From Pseudomonas fulva (lineage in GTDB: Bacteria > Pseudomonadota > Gammaproteobacteria > Pseudomonadales > Pseudomonadaceae): 64,000 nucleotides of DNA. Position numbers and translations under genes: made by a program. Location of the stretch: contig NZ_JADNYP010000016.1 in the NCBI RefSeq assembly GCF_015680705.1, positions 1-64,000 on the forward strand. Reading direction: 5' to 3'. Shown here one piece after another: positions 26,366-34,317 of this stretch (position 1 is the first letter of the stretch; every line of letters begins with the position of its first letter). Below the pieces are notes generated by a model, which ran no database searches, was not told the origin of the DNA, and saw only the letters and a list, made by a program, of their open reading frames with translations.

Positions 26366-27055
26366 ATGACCGCGTCCCTGAGTCGCCTGGAGCGCAAGCT
26401 CGGCTATACCTTCAAGAACCAGGACCAGATGCTCCTGGCACTCACCCACCGCAGCTATGCCGGCCGCAACAACGAACGTCTGGAGTTCCTCGGTGACGCG
26501 ATACTCAACTTCGTGGTAGGCGAGGCGCTGTACGAGCGCTTTCCGCAGGCTCGCGAAGGCCAGCTGTCGCGCCTGCGTGCCCGCCTGGTCAAGGGCGAGA
26601 CCCTGGCCCGCCTGGCGCGTGGCTTCGATCTGGGCGAGTACCTGCGACTGGGCTCGGGCGAGCTCAAGAGTGGCGGCTTTCGTCGCGAGTCGATCCTGGC
26701 CGACGCCCTGGAGGCACTGATCGGCGCCATCTACCTGGATGCCGACATCACTGCCGCGCGTGAACGTATCCTGGCCTGGCTGGTCGACGAGTTCGAGGGG
26801 CTTACCCTGGTCGACACCAACAAGGACCCGAAGACCCGCCTGCAGGAGTTCCTGCAGTCACGGGCCTGTGAACTGCCGCGCTACGAAGTGGTGGACATCC
26901 AGGGCGAACCCCATTGCCGGACCTTCTTCGTCGAATGCGAGGTCGCCCTGCTCAACAAGAAGAGCCGTGGTCAGGGCGTGAGCCGGCGTATCGCCGAGCA
27001 GGTCGCCGCCGCCGCCGCATTGATCGCCTTGGGCGTGGAGAATGGCAATGACTGA
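26366..27055 (+). CDS. rnc: Ribonuclease III
   Basis: A 229-residue double-strand-specific endoribonuclease. The catalytic signature NERLEFLGDAILNFVVGEAL is followed by a second acidic cluster DALEALIGAIYLD. A C-terminal dsRNA-binding domain (about 155-225) ends with GQGVSRRIAEQVAAAAALI. It processes rRNA precursors. I chose the ATG at 26366, giving the family start MTASLSRLERKLGYTF. It overlaps era by 14 bases. Confidence 0.95.
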   Translation: MTASLSRLERKLGYTFKNQDQMLLALTHRSYAGRNNERLEFLGDAILNFVVGEALYERFPQAREGQLSRLRARLVKGETLARLARGFDLGEYLRLGSGELKSGGFRRESILADALEALIGAIYLDADITAARERILAWLVDEFEGLTLVDTNKDPKTRLQEFLQSRACELPRYEVVDIQGEPHCRTFFVECEVALLNKKSRGQGVSRRIAEQVAAAAALIALGVENGND

Positions 27056-27950
27056 TAGCAATCCGACCCGTTGCGGCTATGTGGCCATCGTCGGCCGACC
27101 CAATGTCGGCAAGTCGACCTTGCTCAACCATATTCTCGGCCAGAAGCTGGCGATCACTTCGCGCAAGCCGCAGACGACTCGCCACAACATGCTCGGGATC
27201 AAGACCGAAGGCACTGTACAGGCGGTCTATGTCGATACTCCGGGCATGCACAAGGCCAACGACAAGGCCTTGAACCGCTACATGAACCGCAACGCAGCGG
27301 CCGCCCTGAAGGACGTCGACGTGGTCATCTTCGTGGTCGACCGGACCCGCTGGACCGATGAGGACCAATTGGTGCTCGAGCGGGTCCAGTACGTTCAGGG
27401 GCCGGTGATCGTGGCGGTCAACAAGACCGACCGGCTGGATGAAAAGGCCGAGCTGATCCCGCACCTCAAGTGGCTGCAGGAACAGTTGCCCAACGCCGAG
27501 ATCGTGCCGATCTCCGCCCAGCAGGGGCATAACCTGGAGGCGCTCGAGGGCCTGATCGCCAGCCGTCTGCCGGAGAACGAACACTTCTTCCCGGAGGATC
27601 AGATCACCGATCGCAGCAGCCGCTTCCTGGCCGCCGAGCTGGTGCGCGAGAAGATCATGCGCCAGCTGGGCGCCGAGCTGCCCTACCAGATCACCGTCGA
27701 GATCGAGGAGTTCAAGCAGCAAGGCCATGTGCTGCATATCCATGCGCTGATCCTGGTGGAACGTGACGGGCAGAAGAAGATCATCATTGGCGACAAGGGC
27801 GAGCGCATCAAGCGCATCGGATCCGATGCCCGCAAGGACATGGAGCTCTTGTTCGACGCCAAGGTCATGCTCAACCTTTGGGTCAAGGTCAAGGGTGGCT
27901 GGTCCGATGACGAACGAGCCCTGCGTTCGCTGGGCTACGGCGACCTCTAG
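27042..27950 (+). CDS. era: GTPase Era
   Basis: A 302-residue GTPase that binds 16S rRNA and helps small-subunit assembly. G1 is GRPNVGKSTLLNHI, G3 is DTPGMH, G4 is NKTD. The C-terminal KH domain contains the GDKGERIKRIGSDARKDME loop. An ATG two codons later is an alternative start. The rnc-era-recO order is conserved. Confidence 0.96.
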   Translation: MAMTDSNPTRCGYVAIVGRPNVGKSTLLNHILGQKLAITSRKPQTTRHNMLGIKTEGTVQAVYVDTPGMHKANDKALNRYMNRNAAAALKDVDVVIFVVDRTRWTDEDQLVLERVQYVQGPVIVAVNKTDRLDEKAELIPHLKWLQEQLPNAEIVPISAQQGHNLEALEGLIASRLPENEHFFPEDQITDRSSRFLAAELVREKIMRQLGAELPYQITVEIEEFKQQGHVLHIHALILVERDGQKKIIIGDKGERIKRIGSDARKDMELLFDAKVMLNLWVKVKGGWSDDERALRSLGYGDL

Positions 27951-27996
27951 CCTTCGGTGGTCCGCGTCTGCGGGCCGCCCCTCTGGATGATGCGCC

Positions 27997-28680
27997 ATGG
28001 AGCGACCTGTCGGGCAACCGGCCTATGTGCTGCACAGCCGTGCCTACCGTGAAGCCAGCGCCCTGGTGGATTTCTTCACGCCGCAAGGCTGCGTGCGGGC
28101 GGTGTTGCGGCGCGCGCGTGGCAAAGGCGGCAGCCTGGTCCGGCCGTTCGTGCCGCTGGAGGTCGAGCTGCGCGGTCGTGGCGAACTCAAAACCGTCGGT
28201 CGCCTGGAGAGTATCGGCGTCGCCACCTGGCTGCACGGGGACGCCTTGTTCAGCGGGCTGTACCTCAACGAGCTGCTGGTTCGTCTGCTGCCCCTCGAAG
28301 TCCCTCACCCACGCTTGTTCGACCATTATGGGCTGACCTTGCAAGCCATGGCGCAGGGACGCGCACTGGAACCTCTGTTGCGCACCTTCGAGTGGCAGCT
28401 GCTGGAGGAGCTTGGTTACGCCTTCGCTCTCGACCGGGATGCCGCAGGCATGCCAGTGGAGCCGGCAGGGCTGTACCGTCTGCAAGTCGAGTCGGGCCTC
28501 GAGCGGGTGGAGCGGGTACAGCCTGGCCTGTTCAATGGCGCCGAGCTGCTGGCGCTCGCCGAGGCTGACTGGAATGCGCCGGGTGCCTTGCTCGCAGCCA
28601 AGCGCCTGATGCGCCAGGCCCTGGCGGTTCATCTCGGATCCAGGCCGCTGGTCAGTCGCGAGCTGTTTCGCAAGCGCTGA
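27997..28680 (+). CDS. recO: DNA repair protein RecO
   Basis: A 227-residue recombination mediator that helps RecR load RecA on SSB-coated DNA. The N-terminal OB-fold begins QPAYVLHSRAYREASALVDFFT, followed by an all-helical domain with LYLNELLVRLLP. Like other pseudomonad RecO proteins it lacks a clear four-cysteine zinc site. It follows era and precedes pdxJ by 43 bases. Confidence 0.93.
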   Translation: MERPVGQPAYVLHSRAYREASALVDFFTPQGCVRAVLRRARGKGGSLVRPFVPLEVELRGRGELKTVGRLESIGVATWLHGDALFSGLYLNELLVRLLPLEVPHPRLFDHYGLTLQAMAQGRALEPLLRTFEWQLLEELGYAFALDRDAAGMPVEPAGLYRLQVESGLERVERVQPGLFNGAELLALAEADWNAPGALLAAKRLMRQALAVHLGSRPLVSRELFRKR

Positions 28681-28723
28681 GCACACCGTATGCTGTGAGG
28701 CTCAATTTTCAGGAGAGCCTTTC

Positions 28724-29467
28724 GTGACTCACAGTAACCGCATGCTTCTGGGCGTCAACATCGACCATGTGGCCACGCTGCGCCAAGCCCGAGGAACCCG
28801 TTATCCGGACCCGGTCAAGGCCGCCCTGGACGCAGAAGAGGCGGGCGCCGACGGCATTACCGTGCATTTGCGTGAAGACCGCCGTCATATCCAGGAGCGC
28901 GACGTGCTGCTGCTCAAGGATGTCCTGCAGACTCGGATGAATTTCGAGATGGGCGTTACCGAGGAGATGATGGCGTTCGCCGAGCGCGTCCGCCCTGCGC
29001 ATATCTGCCTGGTGCCTGAAACTCGTCAAGAGCTGACCACCGAAGGCGGCCTGGATGTCGCCGGGCAAGAAGCGCGGATCAAGGCGGCCGTCGAGCGCCT
29101 GGCGCGTACCGGCGCGCAGGTTTCGCTATTCATCGATGCCGAGCAGCGCCAGATCGAGGCAGCGCGCCGGGTTGGCGCGCCGGCCATCGAACTGCATACC
29201 GGTCGCTACGCCGATGCCGAAAGCCCGGCCGCGATCGCTCAGGAACTCAAGCGCATCGTCGACGGCGTGGCCCTTGGTCTGGACCAGGGCCTGATCGTCA
29301 ACGCCGGGCACGGCCTGCATTACCACAATGTCGAGGCGGTGGCGGCGATCGAGGGAGTCAACGAACTGAATATCGGCCATGCACTGGTCGCCCATGCGCT
29401 GTTCGTTGGTTTCAAGACGGCGGTGGCCGAGATGAAAGCCTTGATCGTGGCGGCCCAGAAGGGGTGA
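28724..29467 (+). CDS. pdxJ: Pyridoxine 5'-phosphate synthase
   Basis: A 247-residue TIM-barrel enzyme condensing 1-deoxy-D-xylulose 5-phosphate with 3-amino-2-oxopropyl phosphate to form pyridoxine 5'-phosphate. The family start LLGVNIDHVATLRQARGTRYPDP, the HLREDRRHI loop and NAGHGLHYHNV near the end are intact. It starts with GTG after AGGAGA. Confidence 0.96.
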   Translation: MTHSNRMLLGVNIDHVATLRQARGTRYPDPVKAALDAEEAGADGITVHLREDRRHIQERDVLLLKDVLQTRMNFEMGVTEEMMAFAERVRPAHICLVPETRQELTTEGGLDVAGQEARIKAAVERLARTGAQVSLFIDAEQRQIEAARRVGAPAIELHTGRYADAESPAAIAQELKRIVDGVALGLDQGLIVNAGHGLHYHNVEAVAAIEGVNELNIGHALVAHALFVGFKTAVAEMKALIVAAQKG

Positions 29468-29514
29468 TTCCGGCACCATCGGTGGGTGCTGGCAGGGCTG
29501 GCGCAGGATCGATC

Positions 29515-29575
29515 GCCGCCGGGGCGCCGGACCGGCGGCCAGTCCAAGGTGCCGTGCGGGTGGGGCTCTGCACGG
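29515..29575. terminator. Hairpins between convergent pdxJ and cmoB
   Basis: GCCGCCGG (from 29515) pairs with CCGGCGGC (ending at 29539), and CCGTGC (29552-29557) pairs with GCACGG (29570-29575). Both lie between the two stops and could serve as terminators for either strand, though neither has a T-tract. Confidence 0.45.
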
Positions 29576-29588
29576 CCGCACCGGGCCG

Positions 29589-30545
29589 CTACTTGCGGGC
29601 GACCAGCACCGCGCGCCTGGGGGCCGGCAGGCCTTCGACGGTCAGGGTGGGATCGTTCGGGTCGAGGAAGTCGCCGAGCGATTGATAACGCATCCAGGGC
29701 GTGCTGCGTTGTTCGGCCGTGCTGGTCACGCTGACGTCCACGCAGCGCACGTCGCTGAAGCCGGCGCGGCGCAGCCAGCGCTCCAAGGCGGGTACCGAAG
29801 GCAGGAACCAGACGTTGCGCATCTGCGCATAGCGGTCTTCGGGTACCAGCACCTGCTGTTCGTCACCTTCGATGACCAGGGTCTCGAGTACCAGCTCGCC
29901 GCCCTTGACCAGGCAGTCCTTGAGCGCCAGCAAGTGTTCGATCGGCGAACGCCGGTGATAGAACACGCCCATCGAGAACACCGTGTCGAAACCCTCGAGG
30001 TTTGCTGGCAGGTCCTCCAGCGCGAAGGGCAGATGCCAGGCGGGCAGGTCCGGCAAGTAGCGCTGTACCGCCTGGAACTGACAGAAGAACAGCCAGTTCG
30101 GGTCGATACCGATGACCATGTCGGCCCCGGCCCCGAGCATGCGCCATTGGTAGTAGCCATTGCCACATCCGACGTCCAGCACGCGCTTGCCTTGCAAGTC
30201 CAGGTGCGGGCTGACCCTTGACCATTTCCAGTCCGAGCGCCATTCCGTGTCCACATGCACGCCGAACAGGTCGAAAGGTCCCTTGCGCCAGGGCGCAAGC
30301 CCCATCAGCGCCTGCTGCATCCGCACGCGCGTGGCATCGTCGCAGGCACAGTCCAGGCGTAGCCCATCGACCAGGTCGATCTCGACCGGTCGCAGCGCAG
30401 GCAAGGCATCCAGCGCGGCGCGCCAACGGGCCAGGTCGCCATGACCCTTGGCCATCTTGGCTTCGAGCTGGGCGGGCAGATCGTGTGCCCAGGCGGCCAA
30501 TGGAGTGGAGGCGAGACGGCGCAGCAGGGGGGAGAGATCGATCAT
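29589..30545 (-). CDS. cmoB: tRNA U34 carboxymethyltransferase CmoB
   Basis: Started at the ATG at 30545 the protein has 318 residues. It transfers the carboxymethyl group of carboxy-SAM to 5-hydroxyuridine 34 of tRNA. The SAM fold is visible as VLDVGCGNGYYQWRML and MVIGIDPNWLF; the family stretch FSMGVFYHRRSPIEHL is intact. It overlaps cmoA by four bases (ATGA), so the two steps are translationally coupled. Confidence 0.95.
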   Translation of the reverse strand: MIDLSPLLRRLASTPLAAWAHDLPAQLEAKMAKGHGDLARWRAALDALPALRPVEIDLVDGLRLDCACDDATRVRMQQALMGLAPWRKGPFDLFGVHVDTEWRSDWKWSRVSPHLDLQGKRVLDVGCGNGYYQWRMLGAGADMVIGIDPNWLFFCQFQAVQRYLPDLPAWHLPFALEDLPANLEGFDTVFSMGVFYHRRSPIEHLLALKDCLVKGGELVLETLVIEGDEQQVLVPEDRYAQMRNVWFLPSVPALERWLRRAGFSDVRCVDVSVTSTAEQRSTPWMRYQSLGDFLDPNDPTLTVEGLPAPRRAVLVARK

Positions 30546-31285
30546 GGCAAGGCTATCAACGAAGCGAAATTGAGGCATTGGAACCAGGGCACGACCTTGG
30601 AAAAGCCGGCGGCGAGCAGGCGCTGACGGTGGACCTCGAGGCTGTCGGGCTTCATCACATGCTCGATGGCACTGCGTTTCTGGGCAATCTCCAGCTCGCT
30701 GTAGCCATTGGCCCGCTTGAAATCCAGATGCAGGTCGGTCAGCAGCTCCTGGGTCTGAGGGTCTTCGAAGCGCAGTTTTTCGGAAAGAATCAGGGCGCCG
30801 CCAGGCAACAGGGCCTGGCGGATGGTCGTCAGCAACTGCAGGCGCTGCTGCGGGGCGATGAACTGCAAGGTGAAATTCATCGCCACTACCGAGGCCGGCT
30901 GCAGCGTCAGGGCAAGAATGTCCGCTTCCAGCACATCCACGGGAAGCAGCTCCTGGAACATCGAGTCCTGGGCGACCAAGTATTGCCGACAGCGCTCGAC
31001 CATGGCCGACGAGTTGTCCACGGCGATCACTCGACAGCCGTCGGCGCGTACGTGTCGACGCAGCGCCTGGGTCACCGCGCCCAGCGAGGCACCCAGGTCA
31101 TACAACGCGGTATGAGGCTGGGCAAAGCGCGCGGCGAGCACGCCAAGGTTCTCGACGATGGCCGGATAGCCAGGCACCGACCGCTTGATCATGTCGGGAA
31201 ACACACGAACCACATCCTCGTTGAACACGAAGTCAGGTACCTGTTGCAACGGCTGGGCGAATAGGCGGTCGGGGTCTTTGCTCAC
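30542..31285 (-). CDS. cmoA: Carboxy-S-adenosyl-L-methionine synthase CmoA
   Basis: A GTG at 31285 gives VSKDPDRLFAQPLQQVPDFVF, the usual family start, and 247 residues. The enzyme makes carboxy-SAM from SAM and prephenate for CmoB. The nucleotide-binding motif is YDLGASLGAVTQALRRH, and NFTLQFIAPQQR is the family motif. Upstream in-frame ATG codons exist but lack family resemblance before the GTG. Confidence 0.94.
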   Translation of the reverse strand: MSKDPDRLFAQPLQQVPDFVFNEDVVRVFPDMIKRSVPGYPAIVENLGVLAARFAQPHTALYDLGASLGAVTQALRRHVRADGCRVIAVDNSSAMVERCRQYLVAQDSMFQELLPVDVLEADILALTLQPASVVAMNFTLQFIAPQQRLQLLTTIRQALLPGGALILSEKLRFEDPQTQELLTDLHLDFKRANGYSELEIAQKRSAIEHVMKPDSLEVHRQRLLAAGFSKVVPWFQCLNFASLIALP

Positions 31286-31405
31286 GGCGGTTCCAGGCAG
31301 AGGGCGACGAAGGGCCGGCATTCTAGCCGAACATGACCTGCCGTGCATCGGCCTGGCTGCCTATGGCGATACCCCGGTTGGCATGACGACGACCGCGGTC
31401 GTGCG

Positions 31406-31804
31406 TCAGCGAACCCTGATGGCGCAGTCGAACGTACGTTCAGGGCTGACCTCGGGCGCCCACGGTTGCTGGTAGACCAAGATCAGGTGGCTCGCGCCGG
31501 GCGCCTGCGCCTGGAAACGCCAGATCGATCTTCCGGCGCCACCGACCATCTCGTCGTCGGTGGCGTCTTCATGGACCTCCGGACCCAGGCTGCGCAGGAT
31601 ATTGGCTGCTGGCTGCTGCAACAGCCAGCGATAACCGGTGCTCGGGTTGCTTGGCAGGCGCAGGGTCAGGTGCTGGCCGCGAACCAGGTGGATGGGGCAC
31701 TGCCCGGCGTCCTCCAGCAGCACGGCCGGCTCGGGGACAGGGGCCTGGGCGCAGGCAGCCAGCACTGCGCACCCCGAAAGCACGAATAGACGATGGATCT
31801 TCAT
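31406..31804 (-). CDS. Chagasin-like (inhibitor I42) lipoprotein
   Basis: The ATG at 31804 gives 132 residues with a lipoprotein signal peptide and lipobox LAAC (Cys18). The mature part carries the three loops of chagasin-type cysteine protease inhibitors: NPSTGYRW, GGAGRSIWRFQ and a degenerate third loop QQPWAP in place of RPW. In that family these loops block papain-like proteases. Located in the envelope, it may protect against host or self proteases, but the target is unknown. It is divergent from the xaxA-like gene, with 128 bases between the starts. Confidence 0.8.
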   Translation of the reverse strand: MKIHRLFVLSGCAVLAACAQAPVPEPAVLLEDAGQCPIHLVRGQHLTLRLPSNPSTGYRWLLQQPAANILRSLGPEVHEDATDDEMVGGAGRSIWRFQAQAPGASHLILVYQQPWAPEVSPERTFDCAIRVR

Positions 31805-31932
31805 GGTGTCTCCGCTGATCGAGTGCCTTGCCTGGCGATTGCAGGAACTGCTGCCCGCTGCCGCCCCCATCCGTGGCCACCGTATGTTCTGCCGGCCGGG
31901 TCGCTTCAGACCCATCGTAGGAGACCAGGGGT

Positions 31933-33093
31933 ATGCAGAATCAAGCCACAGATGAACTGTTGCAGCAACAGGCAAGCCAATTGCCAAAGGCTTTGGTCGA
32001 GGCCATGGCCAAGCGCGACGGGCCCCAGGAAGGCGGCCTCACGTTGAGCCGGGAGCATATCGTCACGCTCAACCGGTATACCAACCATGTATTCGCGTTG
32101 CCTGACAGCCAGGACAATACCGAACGCTGGCTTGGTTACAAGGAGATCGACGAGCCGGAGCTCAGCAGCGATTCCATGCTGAAGCTGTTCAACGACCTGC
32201 GCGCCCATGCGCGACGCTGGGGACCCTTGTCCGACCGCAGCAAGGGCTTGGCGGCGCAACTGGCCGCGACTGCCAACGCCATCGGCGCCAGTGGTGAAAC
32301 CATCGTCGAGGAATGCCGACGTATTCGTGCCCTCGGTCCGCAGGTGAACAAATGGGAGCAGGTCCAGTTCGCCAAACCTGTGGAGCTCGATACCCAGGAC
32401 CGGCGCTCCGTTGCGACCCTGGTGGACTACCTGGCCGTGATCAAGGAAGACGTGGAGCATTATGCGCGCTGCGTCCAGCAGGTGCGCCAGCAGACCGAGG
32501 AGTTTCGCGACGAAGCACGTTTCAAGCTGGTGCCTGCCGTCAACCAGAAGTCCTCCGCGATCAAGCGCAAGCAGAACAACGGGACGATCGAGCAACTGCG
32601 CGAGCGGCTTGCCGAACTGGACAAGGAAATCGAAGCCTTGCGCAAGGAATACGACCAGTATGTCGCGGCCGCCATCGGCGGTCTGGCTGCCGGCCCGATC
32701 GGCATCATCATCACCGGCAGCATCTATGGAAGCAAGGCCGAGAGCACCCGCAAGAGACGCACGGCTCGCCAGCAAGAACGCCATCAGACAAGCCAGCAAC
32801 TGCGAGCCGAAGTGAATCTGGAGGGACGCCTGGAAGAACTGGCCACGTTCATGAGCGAACTCGATACCCGTCTGCAGGACGTGATCACCGCAGCCTCGCA
32901 CCTGCAGACAGCATGGCAGATCGTCGAGAGCTACATCGATGCCTCCATCGAGAAGCTTGGGCGCATCAGGACGAATCAGGAACTGTCCCGGTTCATCATC
33001 TATTTCAGGCAGTTTCTCGCCCAGTGGGGCGCCATCGAGCAGACCTCGCTGCAACTCACCCGCATCTTCGACGAAGCCATATCGGCGCAATGA
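31933..33093 (+). CDS. XaxA-like subunit of alpha-xenorhabdolysin-type binary toxin
   Basis: A 386-residue, mostly helical protein without a signal peptide. Its start region REHIVTLNRYTNHVFALPDS and following WLGYKEIDEPELSSDSML resemble the A subunit of alpha-xenorhabdolysin-type toxins (XaxA), members of the ClyA pore-forming group. Long coiled-coil helices (about 180-245 and 270-360) flank a hydrophobic hairpin at about 252-275 (AAAIGGLAAGPIGIIITGSI), the expected membrane-insertion element. The next gene matches the B subunit. AGGAG precedes the ATG. Family assignment is from remembered resemblance. Confidence 0.78.
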   Translation: MQNQATDELLQQQASQLPKALVEAMAKRDGPQEGGLTLSREHIVTLNRYTNHVFALPDSQDNTERWLGYKEIDEPELSSDSMLKLFNDLRAHARRWGPLSDRSKGLAAQLAATANAIGASGETIVEECRRIRALGPQVNKWEQVQFAKPVELDTQDRRSVATLVDYLAVIKEDVEHYARCVQQVRQQTEEFRDEARFKLVPAVNQKSSAIKRKQNNGTIEQLRERLAELDKEIEALRKEYDQYVAAAIGGLAAGPIGIIITGSIYGSKAESTRKRRTARQQERHQTSQQLRAEVNLEGRLEELATFMSELDTRLQDVITAASHLQTAWQIVESYIDASIEKLGRIRTNQELSRFIIYFRQFLAQWGAIEQTSLQLTRIFDEAISAQ

Positions 33094-33106
33094 CAAGGAG
33101 CCTACC

Positions 33107-34099
33107 GTGAACGACATCAGCGTATTGCCTACTTCGACCCAGACGCCTGACTACGGCAAGGTGCTGGCTGCCACCAAGCGCTATACCCAGGCCTGGCAAC
33201 GAGAAACCTTCAAGTTCATTCCGCTGCTGCACGAATCGCTGGCGCGGCACATGCAGCTGTTCATCGCCTGTCGGCAGGGACTGGCGCGCAATGCCCAGCG
33301 CCTGATCGCGGAGCTGCGCAACGACCCGCTGCGCGATATCCTCGACGCGCTGGGCGAGGGCGAGCCCGATGAGCTGTTGAGCCTGGCCCAGGAGACCCTG
33401 CAGGACGTGAGGACGAAGTTGGCTGCCCAGCTCGCCCATGCGCGGGGCGAGCACCGTGCGCTGGCCGGGCTGCCTGTCTACGACACGACAGCTGACCGCT
33501 CACGCATCCAGGCCGACCTGGGACGAGGCGAAGTCAGCCAGCGTCAGCTGGCGGCACTGCTCGAACAGCATCAGGAACAGCTGGCCAGTCTCGAGGCAGC
33601 TATCAGGGTGTTCGAGGAAAACGGCTTGCAGACCCGCTTCGAGGGCGTGATCCCCAGTACCGAACAGCTTGCCAAGCTCGCCGCGCCCGGTGGCGAGGCA
33701 TTGCTTACCGCAGAGGCCATCGGCAAGGCCATCGAACGTCTGGAGACGTTGTTCGGCGATCTGGCCAAGGGCATGCGGTTTTCCCAGCTGCTCGAAGAGC
33801 GTGCCGCGCGTGCCCGCCAGATTGGCGAAGTGCGCCAGAGCCTGCGCCAGCTTTCCCAGCGCAAGGCCGAACAAGCAAACTGGCTGGAGACCCTGGCGAC
33901 GCTTCCAGCCTTGCTTGAGCTGCGCAGCGACTGGGCCAGCGGCATGGATCGCATCTGTATTGCCCTGGAAAACTTCCATGATCGATTGCAGGCACGGACC
34001 TTGGCCAGCGACGCGGATGTGCGCGCGCTGCAGAACGAGCTTCGCGCCCTGCTCACCTATCAGGCTGCATTGATGCAGCAGGATCGCGACGCCTTCTAG
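33107..34099 (+). CDS. XaxB-like subunit of alpha-xenorhabdolysin-type binary toxin
   Basis: I place the start at the GTG at 33107, which follows AAGGAG by seven bases and stands 13 bases after the previous stop; the product is 330 residues. It is almost entirely helical with heptad-like stretches at about 120-190 and 230-300 and no signal peptide. Size, order and spacing match the XaxB partner of XaxA, with which it would form a pore in eukaryotic membranes. No dedicated secretion gene is adjacent. Confidence 0.75.
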   Translation: MNDISVLPTSTQTPDYGKVLAATKRYTQAWQRETFKFIPLLHESLARHMQLFIACRQGLARNAQRLIAELRNDPLRDILDALGEGEPDELLSLAQETLQDVRTKLAAQLAHARGEHRALAGLPVYDTTADRSRIQADLGRGEVSQRQLAALLEQHQEQLASLEAAIRVFEENGLQTRFEGVIPSTEQLAKLAAPGGEALLTAEAIGKAIERLETLFGDLAKGMRFSQLLEERAARARQIGEVRQSLRQLSQRKAEQANWLETLATLPALLELRSDWASGMDRICIALENFHDRLQARTLASDADVRALQNELRALLTYQAALMQQDRDAF

Positions 34100-34317
34100 G
34101 CTTGTACGTGAAGTGCCCGCGCGACGATCATGCCGTGTTGAAAACGGGGCTCGGAATGCTCATTTACACGCTGTAAACTGCGCTTGCTCGCCTGTTTTCG
34201 CCTTGCCTGATCGCCGCTCGGCGACTTTCCGTACCAAACCCAGCTGGCGCCTGGTAGACGCCAGCGGCCAGACATGCATGGCCACCTCGTCTGGGTTCGG
34301 TGGCCAGGGCATCGCCG

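Noticed and set aside
34100..34317. Gap between the xaxB-like gene and lon as a possible small gene or RNA
   Set aside because: Small inverted repeats exist (for example CTGGCG/CGCCAG at 34244-34264), but there is no clear terminator, promoter or coding frame.
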